DNA of 64,000 nt from Mesoplasma melaleucae (lineage in GTDB: Bacteria; Bacillota_I; Bacilli_A; Mycoplasmatales; Mycoplasmataceae). The translations under genes and the position numbers were made by a program. Under the pieces are notes generated by a model that worked only from the letters and a program-made list of their open reading frames with translations, was not told the origin of the DNA and did no database searches. Below are positions 53,177 to 63,814 of this stretch, one piece after another. Every line of letters begins with the position of its first letter. The stretch's first letter is position 1. Where the stretch lies: NCBI RefSeq assembly GCF_002804105.1, contig NZ_CP024964.1, positions 62,001 through 126,000 on the forward strand. The letters run 5' to 3'.

Positions 53177-54091
53177 ATGGATAATTTTTTACAATGATTA
53201 ATGACTGGAAATCATCTAGCATATGCTTCAAGCTTGTTAACTTTTATAAGTTTACTACTATTCGCACTAGGTTCATTCATTTATAAGAAATACTTAGTCA
53301 GAAAAGGTGAACTATTTATTTCACCAACATTTAATACAAAAAATATTACTTACATGGGAATTATGATTGCTTGCTCTGTTTCAGTTACAGTTGTTATTTC
53401 ATTAGTTGCACCAATTACAGTATTTCCACCAATTAGAGTTGCCTTTGAAGGTATTATGATCAAAATTACAGGAATGATTTTTGGACCAATCATTGGTTTA
53501 ATTGTTGGATTGATTACTGAGTTATTAACTATGCTATTTATTCCGTCATTTATTCACCCTGCGTATTTTGTTGTTGCAATTGGATTTGGATTCTGAGCAG
53601 GATTAGCTTCATTTACTTTTAAATTTGAAGCCAAAAAGCAATGAATAACTATTGCTATCATTACAGTATTTATTATTCTAGCAACTCTATTCTTATACAA
53701 CACACTTCAATACTTGGATGCTGATGAAAATGGAAATGTAAAATTATTTGGCATTCATGTTAAAAAGGAACTTATTCCAAGTTTATTCTTAATAATGATG
53801 GGAATAATGTTAGGGATATGCTACACAATGTGTGGTGTTTTAGTATTATTAAAAAAACAAAGATGATTACAAGTTATCTTACCAATTTTTTTAATCTGTA
53901 TTGTGACAGAAATTATTGTTACAATTTTAACTGCTGCTTGAGGAGATGCAAGCTTATTAACTTCAAATAGTGATGAAGGATATATTAGTATGGTTGCATT
54001 AAGGGTAATTCAAATGCCAATAAAAATAGTATTTAACACAGCTTTATTAGCAACAGTTTATTCTGTGCTAAGACCATTAATTAAAAAATAA
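53177..54091 (+). CDS. ECF transporter S-component, substrate unknown
   Basis: 304 aa; the second of two adjacent ATGs is taken because it is better spaced from AAGGAG. Membrane protein with an extra N-terminal span and a core like FolT/HmpT-type S-components: MGIMIACSVSVTVVISLVAP, PIRVAFEGIMIKITGMIFGP and IIGLIVGLITELLTMLFIP. The length is above the usual 180-220 because of the added N-terminal span and a loop around residues 175-195. The ATPases are not nearby. Substrate cannot be read from context; cysS follows 16 bases later. Confidence 0.7.
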
Positions 54092-54107
54092 TAAGGAAGT
54101 GATCTAT

Positions 54108-55439
54108 ATGAAATTATTTGATACATTAACTCAAGAACAAAAATTATTGGATAAAAAAAACATAAATATATATTCATGTGGACCAACAGTTTATGATTTT
54201 ATTCACGTTGGTAATGCTAGACCAATAATTTTAATGGATACTTTAATTAGATTTTTAGAAGCAAATAATGTAAAAGTTAATTTTTTACAAAACATAACTG
54301 ATATTGATGACAAAATCATTGAACGAGCAATTGCTGAAAATATTACAGAAGAAGAAATTGCAGACAAATATACAAAAGCTTTTAAAGATAATCTTAAAAA
54401 ATTAAATATTAGAATGCCAGATAAGTTAATTCCTATTAGTGACAAGATAAAACAAATGGAAACATTTATTTTAGAATTACTAAATACTTCTGATGCATAT
54501 GAATCAAATCGAAACATTTATTTTAATATAAAAGAAAATGCTGACCAGTATGGTAAATTATCAAAAGCCAAAATTGAAGATTTAATTTCAGGTGCTAGAG
54601 TTCAAGCAGATGAAAATAAACAAGATCCTTTAGATTTTGCTTTATGAAAAAATACTGAAAAAGGTAAGAAATGAAATATTGGCAATAGTGGAAATTTAGG
54701 AAGACCTGGATGACACACTGAATGTGCAGTTTTAATTGATGAATATTTCAATAAAGAAACAGTAGATATTCATTCAGGAGGAATTGATTTACAATTCCCT
54801 CATCATGAAAATGAAAGAATTCAATATATTGCTAAAAATAAAAAAGAAATTGCAGATATTTGAATGCACAATGGTCACTTAACAATTGATAGAGAAAAAA
54901 TGAGTAAGTCTTTGGGTAATGCTATGACATTAACTAATTTCTTAGAAAAATATAATCCTGACATTTTAAGATGAATATTCTTAATAACTTATTACAAACA
55001 ACCAATTAATATTTCAGATGACTTAATTGAACAAGGAAATAAATTTATTGTAAAACTTAATAATTTAAATAAGAAAGTTAAGCAGTTAGTAATAACTGAT
55101 AACTTTAAATTAGATGATTCAATTGATAAAGAAATAATTGACGAATTTAATAATTTTATGAATGATGATCTAAATACATCAAGGGTTTTAACATTAATTG
55201 AAGATGTCTTAAAAGATATTAATAAAGTTTTATTATCTAAAGACTTTTTAGTGATAACTAAAAAGATTAATGCACTAAACTTTGTTTTAAATACATTAGG
55301 TTTATCAATTAAAATAGATGCAAATGTAAATGTAAATGATAAACAAACTTTCTTAATGTGAAAAGAATTAATTTCTGCAAAAGACTTTGAACAAGCAGAC
55401 AAAATCAGAGAATCATTAGTAGAAAAAGGAATCTTATAG
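54108..55439 (+). CDS. cysS: Cysteinyl-tRNA synthetase
   Basis: 443 aa, class [18 protein letters not shown] has the zinc-binding Cys and the HIGH-type motif (HVGN); LGRPGWHTECAV and [13 protein letters not shown] supply further zinc ligands; [12 protein letters not shown] is the KMSKS loop. Start ATG 8 bases after AAGGAAG; a GTG three codons earlier is possible. Five TGA Trp codons. One base separates it from rlmB, a classic pair. Confidence 0.96.
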
Positions 55440-55440
55440 T

Positions 55441-56169
55441 ATGGAAAATTTAAGTTTAATATATGGAAAACATGCTGTAAATGAATTTATTAAAAATCAT
55501 TCAAACTTAATTAAAAAAATATATGTTTCTAATAATTTTAAAGTTGAATCAAGTGAATTTGATTTTACAGTTATTCATACTGATATTAAAAAAATTGAAG
55601 CTATGGTTGGAGTAGAAGTAAACCACCAAGGTGTTGTAGCGGAAGTTAAAGAATTTAATTACAAACCATTTGGTGAAGCATTAAATGAACTAAATAATGA
55701 AGGACCAAAACTAGTTTTAATTCTTGATCAAATTCAAGATCCTTACAATTTTGGTGCAATTATTAGAAGTTCTAGTTTATTAGGTGTTGATCAAATTGTT
55801 ATATTAGATCACAAACAAGTATTTGTTAATTCAACAGTTGTCAAAACATCAGCTGGAATAGTTTATGATATGAAGATTAGTAAAGTTACTAATCTAAGTA
55901 ATGCAATTAAAGATTTACAAAAAAATGGGTTTTGAATTTATTCAACACATTTAAACTCTGAATCTAATGACATGCGAAAAGTAGACTTTGCAAATAAGAC
56001 TGCAATCGTAATAGGAAATGAACATAAAGGTGTTAGTGAATTAGTAATGAAAAACAGTGATATGAATGTTTATATCCCTTCAACAAATACAATTGATTCA
56101 TACAATGCTAATGTGGCAACTTCTTTAATTCTTTATCATGTTGCTAATTATATTGGAAAACTAAAATAA
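55441..56169 (+). CDS. rlmB: 23S rRNA 2'-O-ribose methyltransferase, TrmH/SPOUT family
   Basis: 242 aa. N-terminal substrate-binding domain (YGKHAVNEFIKN) and SPOUT knot: VNHQGVVAEV, DQIQDPYNFGAIIRS (motif 1, catalytic Asn and Arg), VIGNEHKGVS (motif 2), YIPSTNTIDSYNANVATSL (motif 3, where S-L-N-V-S is more usual). Expected to methylate a guanosine in 23S rRNA; target not certain. Preceded directly by cysS. Confidence 0.88.
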
Positions 56170-56175
56170 TAAATG

Positions 56176-56242
56176 TATAATAAACATAGTTATTAGGAGG
56201 TCAACCTCCTTTTTAATTAGACAAATACTTTATTTAGGAGGG
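56176..56242 (+). promoter_or_regulatory. rpmG leader: promoter plus terminator-like hairpin that mimics SD and anti-SD
   Basis: TATAAT at 56176-56181. AGGAGGT (56195-56201) then CA then ACCTCCT (56204-56210) and T5: a terminator-like stem at the start of the transcript. The right arm CCTCC can alternatively pair with the true ribosome-binding site GGAGGG at 56237-56242. The left arm is itself a perfect ribosome-binding site and the right arm equals the 16S 3' end. Confidence 0.55.
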
Positions 56243-56247
56243 TTAAT

Positions 56248-56412
56248 ATGCAAAAATCAAAATTAACCAAAAAGATAATTTTAGTATGTGAAGATTGTTT
56301 AAGTAGAAACTATTCACTGAATAAAAACAGTTTAACTCAAAAAGAACGTTTAGAAATTAAAAAGTTTTGTTCTATGTGCAACAAACATACATTACATAAG
56401 GAAACAAGATAA
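56248..56412 (+). CDS. rpmG: Ribosomal protein L33
   Basis: 54 aa with the zinc-ribbon type Cys pairs CEDC and CSMC, followed by HTLHKETR at the end. Head of the rpmG-secE-nusG unit that in most bacteria lies next to rplK. Its stop overlaps the secE start (TAATG). Confidence 0.9.
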   Translation: MQKSKLTKKIILVCEDCLSRNYSLNKNSLTQKERLEIKKFCSMCNKHTLHKETR

Positions 56413-56780
56413 TGGCAAAGAAAAAAGATAAAGACATAATTGTTGAACAAGTAGTTGAACCAATTGAACCAATTGAAATAATTGAACTTGTTGAACATGT
56501 AGAAACAAAAAAAGCTAAAAAACAAAAAATTAAAATTTCTAAAGAAACTAAAAAATCAATTAAAGTTAAAAAACAAAAAGAAAAGAAAAATTTTAAATTG
56601 GCAATGAAAGAATTGCCAATTAAAATAGTAAAAGAAATAAATAAAATCAAATGATCGGGTTGAGACAATTTAAAGAAAAAATACATAATAGTGTTATTAT
56701 TTATGATATTTTTCGCTGTCTTATTCTTCTGCATTGGATTAGGTATAGAAGCAATATTTAGATTAATTAAAGTTTATTAA
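56412..56780 (+). CDS. secE: Preprotein translocase subunit SecE
   Basis: 122 aa; family often about 60-75 in Gram-positives. Residues 1-65 are an unusual charged segment (IVEQVVEPIEPIEIIELVEH then Lys-rich). The conserved part has KWSGWDNLKKKYIIVLLFMIFF, one membrane span, with TGA for both Trp. It clamps SecY. Co-translated with rpmG and 11 bases from nusG. Confidence 0.85.
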
Positions 56781-56791
56781 AAGGAGCTAGT

Positions 56792-57412
56792 ATGAATAAA
56801 GAAGAAATATTAAAATTAGAGGCCGAGATATTATCATCAAAAGGACAATGATTTGTTGTTAACTCTCAAACAGGACATGAAGAAAAAGTTTTAAATGATT
56901 TAAAAAATAAAATTAAAGCTGAAAAAATGGAAGATCAAGTTTTTGATATTAAAATTTCAAAAGGATGAGTTTTAACTAAAGCTGGAAAAGAAAAAGAAAA
57001 AAACTTATTCCCAGGATACTTATTTATTAACATGATTATGTCTGAAGAGTCATGATTTGTTGTTCGTAATACTCCAGGAGTTACTGGATTTATTGGTTCA
57101 TCAGGACGTGGTGCAAAACCATTTCCATTAACAGTTGATGAAGTTGTTGAAATGTTAATTCCAAAAACTGAAGTAATTAAAGAAGAAACACAAACTGAAA
57201 ATGAAGCAGTTGCGAAAAAACCTTTATTCACTGCACCATTTGAAATTGGTGACTTTGTAAGAGTTAAAGAAGGAATCAATGCTGGTGAAGAAGGCGAAGT
57301 AAGTTCAATGGACTTTGAAAAAGGTGTTGCTGTTGTACTTATTGAAATGTTTGGTAGATATACAAACTTAGAAATCGCTTTTGATAGCGTAGAACCTGTT
57401 AAAGAATATTAA
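56792..57412 (+). CDS. nusG: Transcription elongation/antitermination factor NusG
   Basis: 206 aa. NGN domain: QWFVVNSQTGHEEKVLNDLK, LFPGYLFINM, VRNTPGVTGFIGSSGR. KOW domain at the C-terminus: FEIGDFVRVKEGINAGEEGEV. A 25-residue acidic/Glu linker lies between. Binds RNA polymerase and couples to ribosome protein S10 or Rho; here the S10 link is the more likely role. AAGGAG ribosome-binding site. Ends in a terminator. Confidence 0.95.
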
Positions 57413-57420
57413 TAATTATT

Positions 57421-57443
57421 AAGTGACGTCAGTCATTTTTTAT
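57421..57443 (+). terminator. Terminator after nusG
   Basis: AAGTGAC/GTCATTT around GTCA (one G-U pair), then a T run. Confidence 0.7.
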
Positions 57444-57496
57444 TTTTTCTTTTATATGTTAAAATATTTAAAAGCAAAACTGATCTAATCTAACGT

Positions 57497-57508
57497 TAAT
57501 CGCGATTA
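57497..57508. promoter_or_regulatory. 12-bp perfect palindrome before the RNase J-like gene
   Basis: TAATCGCGATTA, GC core in very AT-rich DNA, 47 bases before the ATG; a wider CTAATC/GATTAG repeat surrounds it. Possible regulator site. Confidence 0.4.
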
Positions 57509-57554
57509 GTGAATAATAAATTATAATTATGAATTAATAATAAGGAGAAACTAA

Positions 57555-59318
57555 ATGTCAAAAATTAAATTTATGGCACTTGGTGGACAAGATGAACGAG
57601 GAAAAAATCTTTATGTCTTAGACATTGATGACAACCTACTCATTTTAGATGCCGGTGTTAAATATCCTGATAAAGGAATTTTAGGTGTAGATATTGTTAC
57701 ACCAAAACTAGATTATTTAAAAAATAATAAACAAAAAATCAAAGGAATTTTTTTAACAAACTCAGCAAGTTACAACATGGGAGCTGTTCCATTTATTTTA
57801 AAAAGTATGGATGTTCCAGTTTACTGTAACGAAATTACTCAATTAGTTGGTAAAATTAAAATTTCTAGAATGCGTATTAAAAATACAAAAGACCAAAACT
57901 TTGTTGTAGTTAAAGATAAACAAATCTTAAACTTTGGAAATATTAAAGTTGAAGTATTTAGAACAACATCAGCTTCACCACAATCTTATGGTTATGCTTT
58001 CCATACAGAAGAAGGAACTATTGTTTATGCAGGTGATTACATTATTGATGGTAAAGAACAATCATACTTTTCAACAGATTTTAATCACATTAATGAAATT
58101 GGAAAAAAAGGTGTTCTTGCATTAATTGCTGATAGTGAATATGCTTCAAGAAGTGGTTTCACTGTACCTAATCATAAAATTGAGAATTTTATTTCTACTT
58201 CATTTAAAGAAAAGAAAACAAAAATTGCAATTGGAATTTTTGAAGAAGATATTTTTAAATTAGGTGAAATATGCATGGCAGCAAAAGAAAACAATCGTAA
58301 GATTGCTGTTTATGGAAGAACAATGACTGAAATTCTTAATTCAAACTTAATCAATGAAAACTTGAAAATAGTTTCAGATGATTTAATCACAGTTGAAGAA
58401 TACATGGAATCAGAAAATGGGTTATTAATTATTTCAGGAACAGGAGATATACTTTATTCAAAACTAGCAAAAATTGCTACAGGGAATGATGAAGTTGTTG
58501 AGTTTACTGAAAAAGATTTAATTATTTTAGCAACACCTCCAGCACCTGGTGTTGAAAAAAGACATGCTCAAATTCTTGACGAATTAGCAAGAACAGATGC
58601 AAGATTAATTGCTTTAAGTGATAGAAACATTTGATCAATGCATGCATCATATGAAGATGTAAAAGTTTTTACAAGTATGTTAAATCCAAAATACTTTATC
58701 CCAGTTAAATCATTATTTAAAGATTCATTAAAAGCTGAAAAAGCTGCAATTGAAGCTGGAGTTAATGAAAAAAATGTTGTGATATTAGACAATGGACAAG
58801 TTGCTAATATTTCAAAATCAGGAATTTCTGTTGCTGACAAAAAAGTTGATATTGGTAATTCATATGTTGACCAAGCAGGAGTTGGAGACGTTGGAGCAAT
58901 AGTTTTAAATGAAAGAAAACTATTAGCAACTGATGGTGTAATGATTATTGGAGCAACTATTGATACAAGAAATAAAGAATTAATTTCAATGATCGATACT
59001 CAAATGCGTGGAGTTTTATATATTAAAGAAGAAAATCCAATTTTTAAGATCATTCAAAAAGAAATTGAATTACTTTTAGAACAAGGACAAAGTCTATTTA
59101 AAGAATCACCAAATAAATATGATATAAATGAAATTAAAAAAGATATTGCAACAAAAGTTAGATCATTAATTAAACAAGAATCAGGTAAACAACCAATTGT
59201 ATTAGTTATCGTAAATGAATATGAAGGAAAAGACTACGTTTTTAAACCAAGAAATAATTCAAATAGAAATAACTTTAAAAATAATAATAATAATAATAAT
59301 AAAAAAGGATCAAATTAA
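57555..59318 (+). CDS. RNase J-family protein lacking the metal-binding His residues
   Basis: 587 aa, full RNase J layout (metallo-beta-lactamase, beta-CASP, C-terminal domain). The start ALGGQDERGKNLYVLDIDD and IVTPKLDYL match the family, as does HASYEDVKVFTSMLNPKYFIPV. The catalytic motif H-x-H-x-D-H is replaced by NSASYN (residues 69-74), and other conserved His positions are also lost (RTTSASPQS, VYAGDYIID, WSMHASYED). It should not bind the zinc pair or cut RNA. Like Bacillus RNase J2 it may serve as a partner of an active RNase J1 elsewhere. The tail is Asn-rich, encoded by an AAT run. Confidence 0.85.
59280..59300 (+). repeat. (AAT)7 microsatellite at the RNase J-like gene 3' end
   Basis: Seven AAT units encode seven Asn in a row near the C-terminus. 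Copy changes would keep the frame. Confidence 0.85.
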
Positions 59319-59333
59319 TTGATCCTTTTTTCT
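59301..59333 (+). terminator. Terminator of the RNase J-like gene
   Basis: AAAAAAGGATCAA/TTGATCCTTTTTT around ATTAA. The stem includes the last codons of the gene; the convergent gene begins its stop codon at 59332, so the structure can serve both. Confidence 0.85.
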
Positions 59334-59838
59334 ATACACAATACATAACAATTGTGAAAATTATAAATAACATTAAACAGATTGTAACAGTATTTCTTCA
59401 TTTAATTAAAATAGATTCTCTTTTAGTATAAGTCTTTTGGTATCTTAATCTTTTATCATTAAAATAATTAACTGCTTTTTTATTTCTCACATAATTAATA
59501 ATAAAGATTGTTAAGATTTCAATAAATAAAAATGCTGTAGCAACAAAAGCTGTTGCTTGTAAAAATCTTTTATCACTACTTAGGTTAGGAGCAATACTAG
59601 CAACATTTCTAAGGGCATATCCTAATCCAAAACTAAAACCAATCCCAATTAAAGTTATTAAAAAAATTGCAATTCAACTAATTCAATCTAATTTTTTATT
59701 TTCACGAAAATTTTTCATTTTTGTGTAATTTTCAGCTGCTTTTAAATCACTATTTAATTCTTTGTTAACATCCTTATAGTGCTTGTCTAGCCCTTCTTTT
59801 CTTAATTTCTTAAGGTTTTTTAATTCGTCCTTTGCCAT
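59332..59838 (-). CDS. Three-span membrane protein of unknown function
   Basis: 168 aa. Cytoplasmic Lys-rich start (KNLKKLRKEGLDKHYK, residues 5-20), then three hydrophobic segments (about residues 53-75, 91-114 and 148-167). AAAGGAG ribosome-binding site 6 bases before the ATG. Two Trp codons are TGA. No family recognised. Divergent from oppB. Confidence 0.75.
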
Positions 59839-59916
59839 ATTTGCTCCTTTCAATTGACTTACATACTCTTTTAGTTTATCATATTAAAAACTAATATAAA
59901 TATGGAGGCAAAGACC

Positions 59917-61245
59917 GTGATTAAATCAAAAAACAAAAGTACATTAAAAAACTTTAATTTAGACGCTTTGGATTTAGATCTAAATGAAGAGTTAATTTAT
60001 GCTCAACCAACATTCTTAAGAACTGTTTCATATAGACTTGAAGAATTAAAAGAAGAGACTTCAAAATATTTTAGAAGACATCCTCTAATTGGATACTCAT
60101 TTAAACGTATTGTTTATGGGTTATTAACATTAATTGTAAGTATTGCAATAGTTTTCTTTTTAGTTAACTTTGTAACACCTGACTCATCATACTTACCTGA
60201 TCCTCAAGAAATGGCAAAAATGGGAATAGGTGACTCTGGTGCACGTTATGATGCATTCTTACAAACAAGATTAGAATTATTTGGAGTTAGTGGGTCTGCT
60301 ATTGAAAGATTATTAACATATTTCAAAAACATTATTCCATTTATTCCAAAACACATTTTAGTTGGACAAGCAGTTGAATTTCCTGAAAGTTCAACAACAG
60401 ATGCTATTATTAAAAACACAATTTTTTATACTGGTGGACAAGTTGATTGAATTCTTAGATCAGGTTCACAAGAACTAATTGATTTAGTAAAAGTTCATGC
60501 AAACTATAAAACTATCTGAGTATATTTAGGAATTGTTAAATCAAATTCAATGGGAATGCCAGGTTCAACTGAGGTAACTTCTCTATTTGCAGACGCAATT
60601 CCTTACTCATTTGGAATTGGAAGTATTGCAGTTTTAGTTTCATACATAATTGGTATTCCACTAGGCATTGAAGCAGCTAAAAGAAAAGGTAAAACAGCAG
60701 ATGGTGTTATTAATGGAGCATCAACATTTTTATTAGCAATACCTTCATTAGTTATTGTTATTGCTGTTTACTTAACATCAATCTTAGTTTTCGGACATTC
60801 ATCAATTTTTAGTTCTGGTTCTTTCTGAACTAGATTCTGACCAGTTGTTGCATTAATTATTTTAATGGCACCAACAACAATTATTTTAACAAGACGTTAT
60901 GTTGTTGATGAAATGACTGCAGAATATACAAAATTTGCATATGCAAAAGGTTTAGGAGAATCAAAAGTATTCTATATCCACATTTTTAGAAACACTGGAG
61001 TAAGAATTTTACGTGAATTACCATTAGACTTAGCATTTACATTATTCGGAGCTTCAATTTTAACTGAATCTCAATGAAACATACCTGGTATGTCTCAATT
61101 AATTATTAGTGGGGTAAACAACCGTGACTCATTTGTTATTTTAGGATTTATTACTTTTGCATCATTAATTAAAATTGCTGCAACATTAATATCAGACTTA
61201 TTTATGGTATTGATGGATCCTAGAGTTAAATTAAGCGGTAAATAA
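59917..61245 (+). CDS. oppB: Oligopeptide transporter permease OppB
   Basis: 442 aa from GTG. The in-frame ATG at 59902 lies over the ribosome-binding site GGAGG (59904-59908), so GTG 8 bases later is preferred. Long cytoplasmic N-terminus (about 70 residues), then the usual permease: SFKRIVYGLLTLIVSIAIVF, a long outside loop, and FAYAKGLGESKVFYIHIFRN, the EAA loop that contacts OppD/OppF. The loop between spans 1 and 2 is large, as in other mollicute OppB proteins. First gene of oppBCDF. Confidence 0.92.
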
Positions 61246-61261
61246 GAAAGAGGGGGAAATT

Positions 61262-62233
61262 ATGATAAACATCGATAGAGAAAAATTCGAAAGAGAAAAC
61301 AAAGTTGATTTTGATAATATTGATTCAAAAATGTTTGAAATGGTCGAAGAACAAACTAGCGAAAGCGAAAGATTAAATTCAAAACCATATAGTTATTGAA
61401 AATCTGTAGGTAAATTATTAATTACATCTCCTACTTTTATGATTTCTATTTTAGTTTTAATTGGAGTTGTACTGCTAGCTTTCATTGTTCCAGTAGTAAC
61501 AGGTTATAAAAATGGAGCAAGTACAATTGGTGATCCAGCATTACCATCATGAGAGCACTTATTTGGAATCGGTATGAATGGTGAAGATTTATTTCAAAGA
61601 GTTTGAGCTGGAACAAGAACAACATTATTGTTTGCTTTCTTAATTGCAGCAATTCAATTAGTAGTTGGGGTTGTTTTAGGTTCAATTTGAGGTTATTTTA
61701 GAAAATCAGATTTAATTTTCATTCAAGTAGCAAATATTATTACAATTGTTCCTCAATTCATTCTATTACTATTAATGGTTTTCTTATTTAATAGTAAAGG
61801 TTACTGAGTTATTGTTTTTGCGATATCACTTCAAGCATGAGTTGGTATTGCTCAAATGGTAAGGGTACAAATTATGCTAGTTAAAAATACTGACTACAAT
61901 ACAGCATCAATTAGTTTAGGTTCAAGTTCATACAGAATTATTAACAAAAACATTATGCCAAAAATTTTACCAGTTATTGTTCAAACAACTGCGTTTGCAA
62001 TTCCAACTGCTATTTCAATCGAAGCATCACTTGCATACTTAGCATTTGACTTCATTCCAGCAGGACAAACATCACTTGGACAAATCTTAAACCAAGTTAT
62101 GAACGAAACAAAATGACAAATTTATCCAAACTTATTAATTGCTCCAATGGCAGTTATTATGGTTGTTTCAGTTGTATTCTTTTTAGCTGCTAGAGTATTT
62201 GCTGACTCATTAGATCCAAAAAATCATAGATAG
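61262..62233 (+). CDS. oppC: Oligopeptide transporter permease OppC
   Basis: 323 aa. N-terminal cytoplasmic region, then spans with ISILVLIGVVLLAFIVPVV, EHLFGIGMNGEDLFQRVWAG (the usual H-x-x-G-T-D-x-x-G-R-D-block with a T to M change), FLIAAIQLVVGVVLGSIWGY and the EAA-like loop SISLGSSSYRIINKNIMPKI. Forms the channel with OppB. Six TGA Trp codons. AGGGGG-type ribosome-binding site. Confidence 0.92.
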
Positions 62234-62244
62234 GAGACCAACTT

Positions 62245-63813
62245 ATGGCTACAAATAAAGAAAAAATTATTTCGCTTCAAGACGTTGTTGTAAAATTCAA
62301 CGTTCGTGGAAAAATGTTAACAGCTATTAGAAACGTTTCTTTTGATATTTATGATGGAGAAACAATTGCAATAGTTGGTGAATCTGGGTCAGGTAAATCA
62401 GTTTTAACTAAAACATTAACTAACATGTTAGAAAATAATGGTTACATTTCAAATGGAACAATTATGTATTTTCTAACTGAAGAATCAAAAAACAATCCTG
62501 AAACAGCAATTAGAGAAGATGTTAACTTAGTAAACTACCACAAAGGTTCATTAACTTCTGACACAAGAAGAAAAATTAAAAAAAGTAATTACAAAACAAT
62601 TAATAACGCAAAAATTCGTTTAGAAGCATTAAACGCACGTTTAGGAATTAAAGGTGCAGATTCTAATGAAGTTTTAGAAAAAATTAAAGAAGAAAGTGAA
62701 ATTATTCATGATGCATATTTTGAACTTTCAACATTCTCAAGATTAAGAAAAAGAACTGTTTTACGTTTAACTCCAATAATGAAAGAAATTTCAGCTAAAA
62801 AAACAAATCTTTCAATCATGAAAGGTAGACAAATTCTTGCTGGTTTAAGGATTCTTGCTGAACAAGAATTTTTAACTGAGTTTGAATTAAACTTAAAATC
62901 AGTTTTAGAAAAATTAAAAAGAGCTGAAGTTGTTGAAGAACATGAAGTTAATACTTTATTAGCTGCATGAAAATTCCAAACAAAACCAACTTGAGTAAAC
63001 AAAAGAGAAGCTATTAAAAAATTAAAACAAGTTAGAGGGGGAACAATTGCTACAATTTTTCAAGACCCTATGACTTCATTAAACCCATTATTAAGTGTAG
63101 GTTTCCAAATTTCAGAAGCAATCAGATTACATAATAAAGTTTCTAGACATGCTGCAAAACAACAAGCAATTGAATTAATGAACAAAGTAGGTATTCCAAA
63201 TGCTGAAAAACGTTATCACGATATTCCAGGTAAATACTCTGGAGGTATGAAACAACGTATCGTTATTGCTATTGCATTAGCATGTAATCCAAAAGTTTTA
63301 ATTTGTGATGAGCCAACAACAGCACTTGATGTTACTATTCAAGCTCAAATTTTAGAATTAATTAAAGATCTTAAAAAAGAATTTAACTTAACTGTAATTT
63401 TCATTACTCACGACTTAGGAGTAGTTGCTAACGTTGCTGATCGTGTTGCAGTATTATATGCTGGGCAAATTATTGAATATGGTACAACTAAAGATATTTT
63501 CTTTGATGCAAGACACCCATATACTTGAGCATTATTATCATCATTACCTCAATTAGGTACAAAAGGTGAAGAATTATTTGCTATTACAGGTACACCACCA
63601 AGTTTATTCAACAAAATAAAAGGTGATGCTTTTGCACCAAGAAACAAATATGCTTTAGCAATTGACTTTGAATATAACCCACCAATGTTTGAAATTAGTA
63701 AAACACATGGTGCAAAAACTTGATTATTAGATCCAAGAGCCCCTCAAGTTAATAAACCTAAAATGTTAGACAACTTAAAAGAAGCTGTAAGCGAAGCAAA
63801 GGTAGGTGAATAG
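62245..63813 (+). CDS. oppD: Oligopeptide transporter ATPase OppD, with a large insertion
   Basis: 522 aa, against about 330-360 in other bacteria. Walker [16 protein letters not shown] (about residue 46) is followed by an insertion of some 165 residues (about 85-255; helical, charged), then the Q-loop [11 protein letters not shown] (about 272), signature [14 protein letters not shown], Walker [19 protein letters not shown] and H-loop FITHDLG. The C-terminal Opp-type extension lacks the usual Cys cluster. The insertion sits next to the nucleotide and may be regulatory. Co-transcribed with oppC (11-base gap) and oppF. Confidence 0.93.
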
Positions 63814-63814
63814 T

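Noticed and set aside
59902-59916. ATG at 59902 as start of oppB
   Set aside because: That ATG overlaps the GGAGG ribosome-binding site; GTG at 59917 is correctly spaced.
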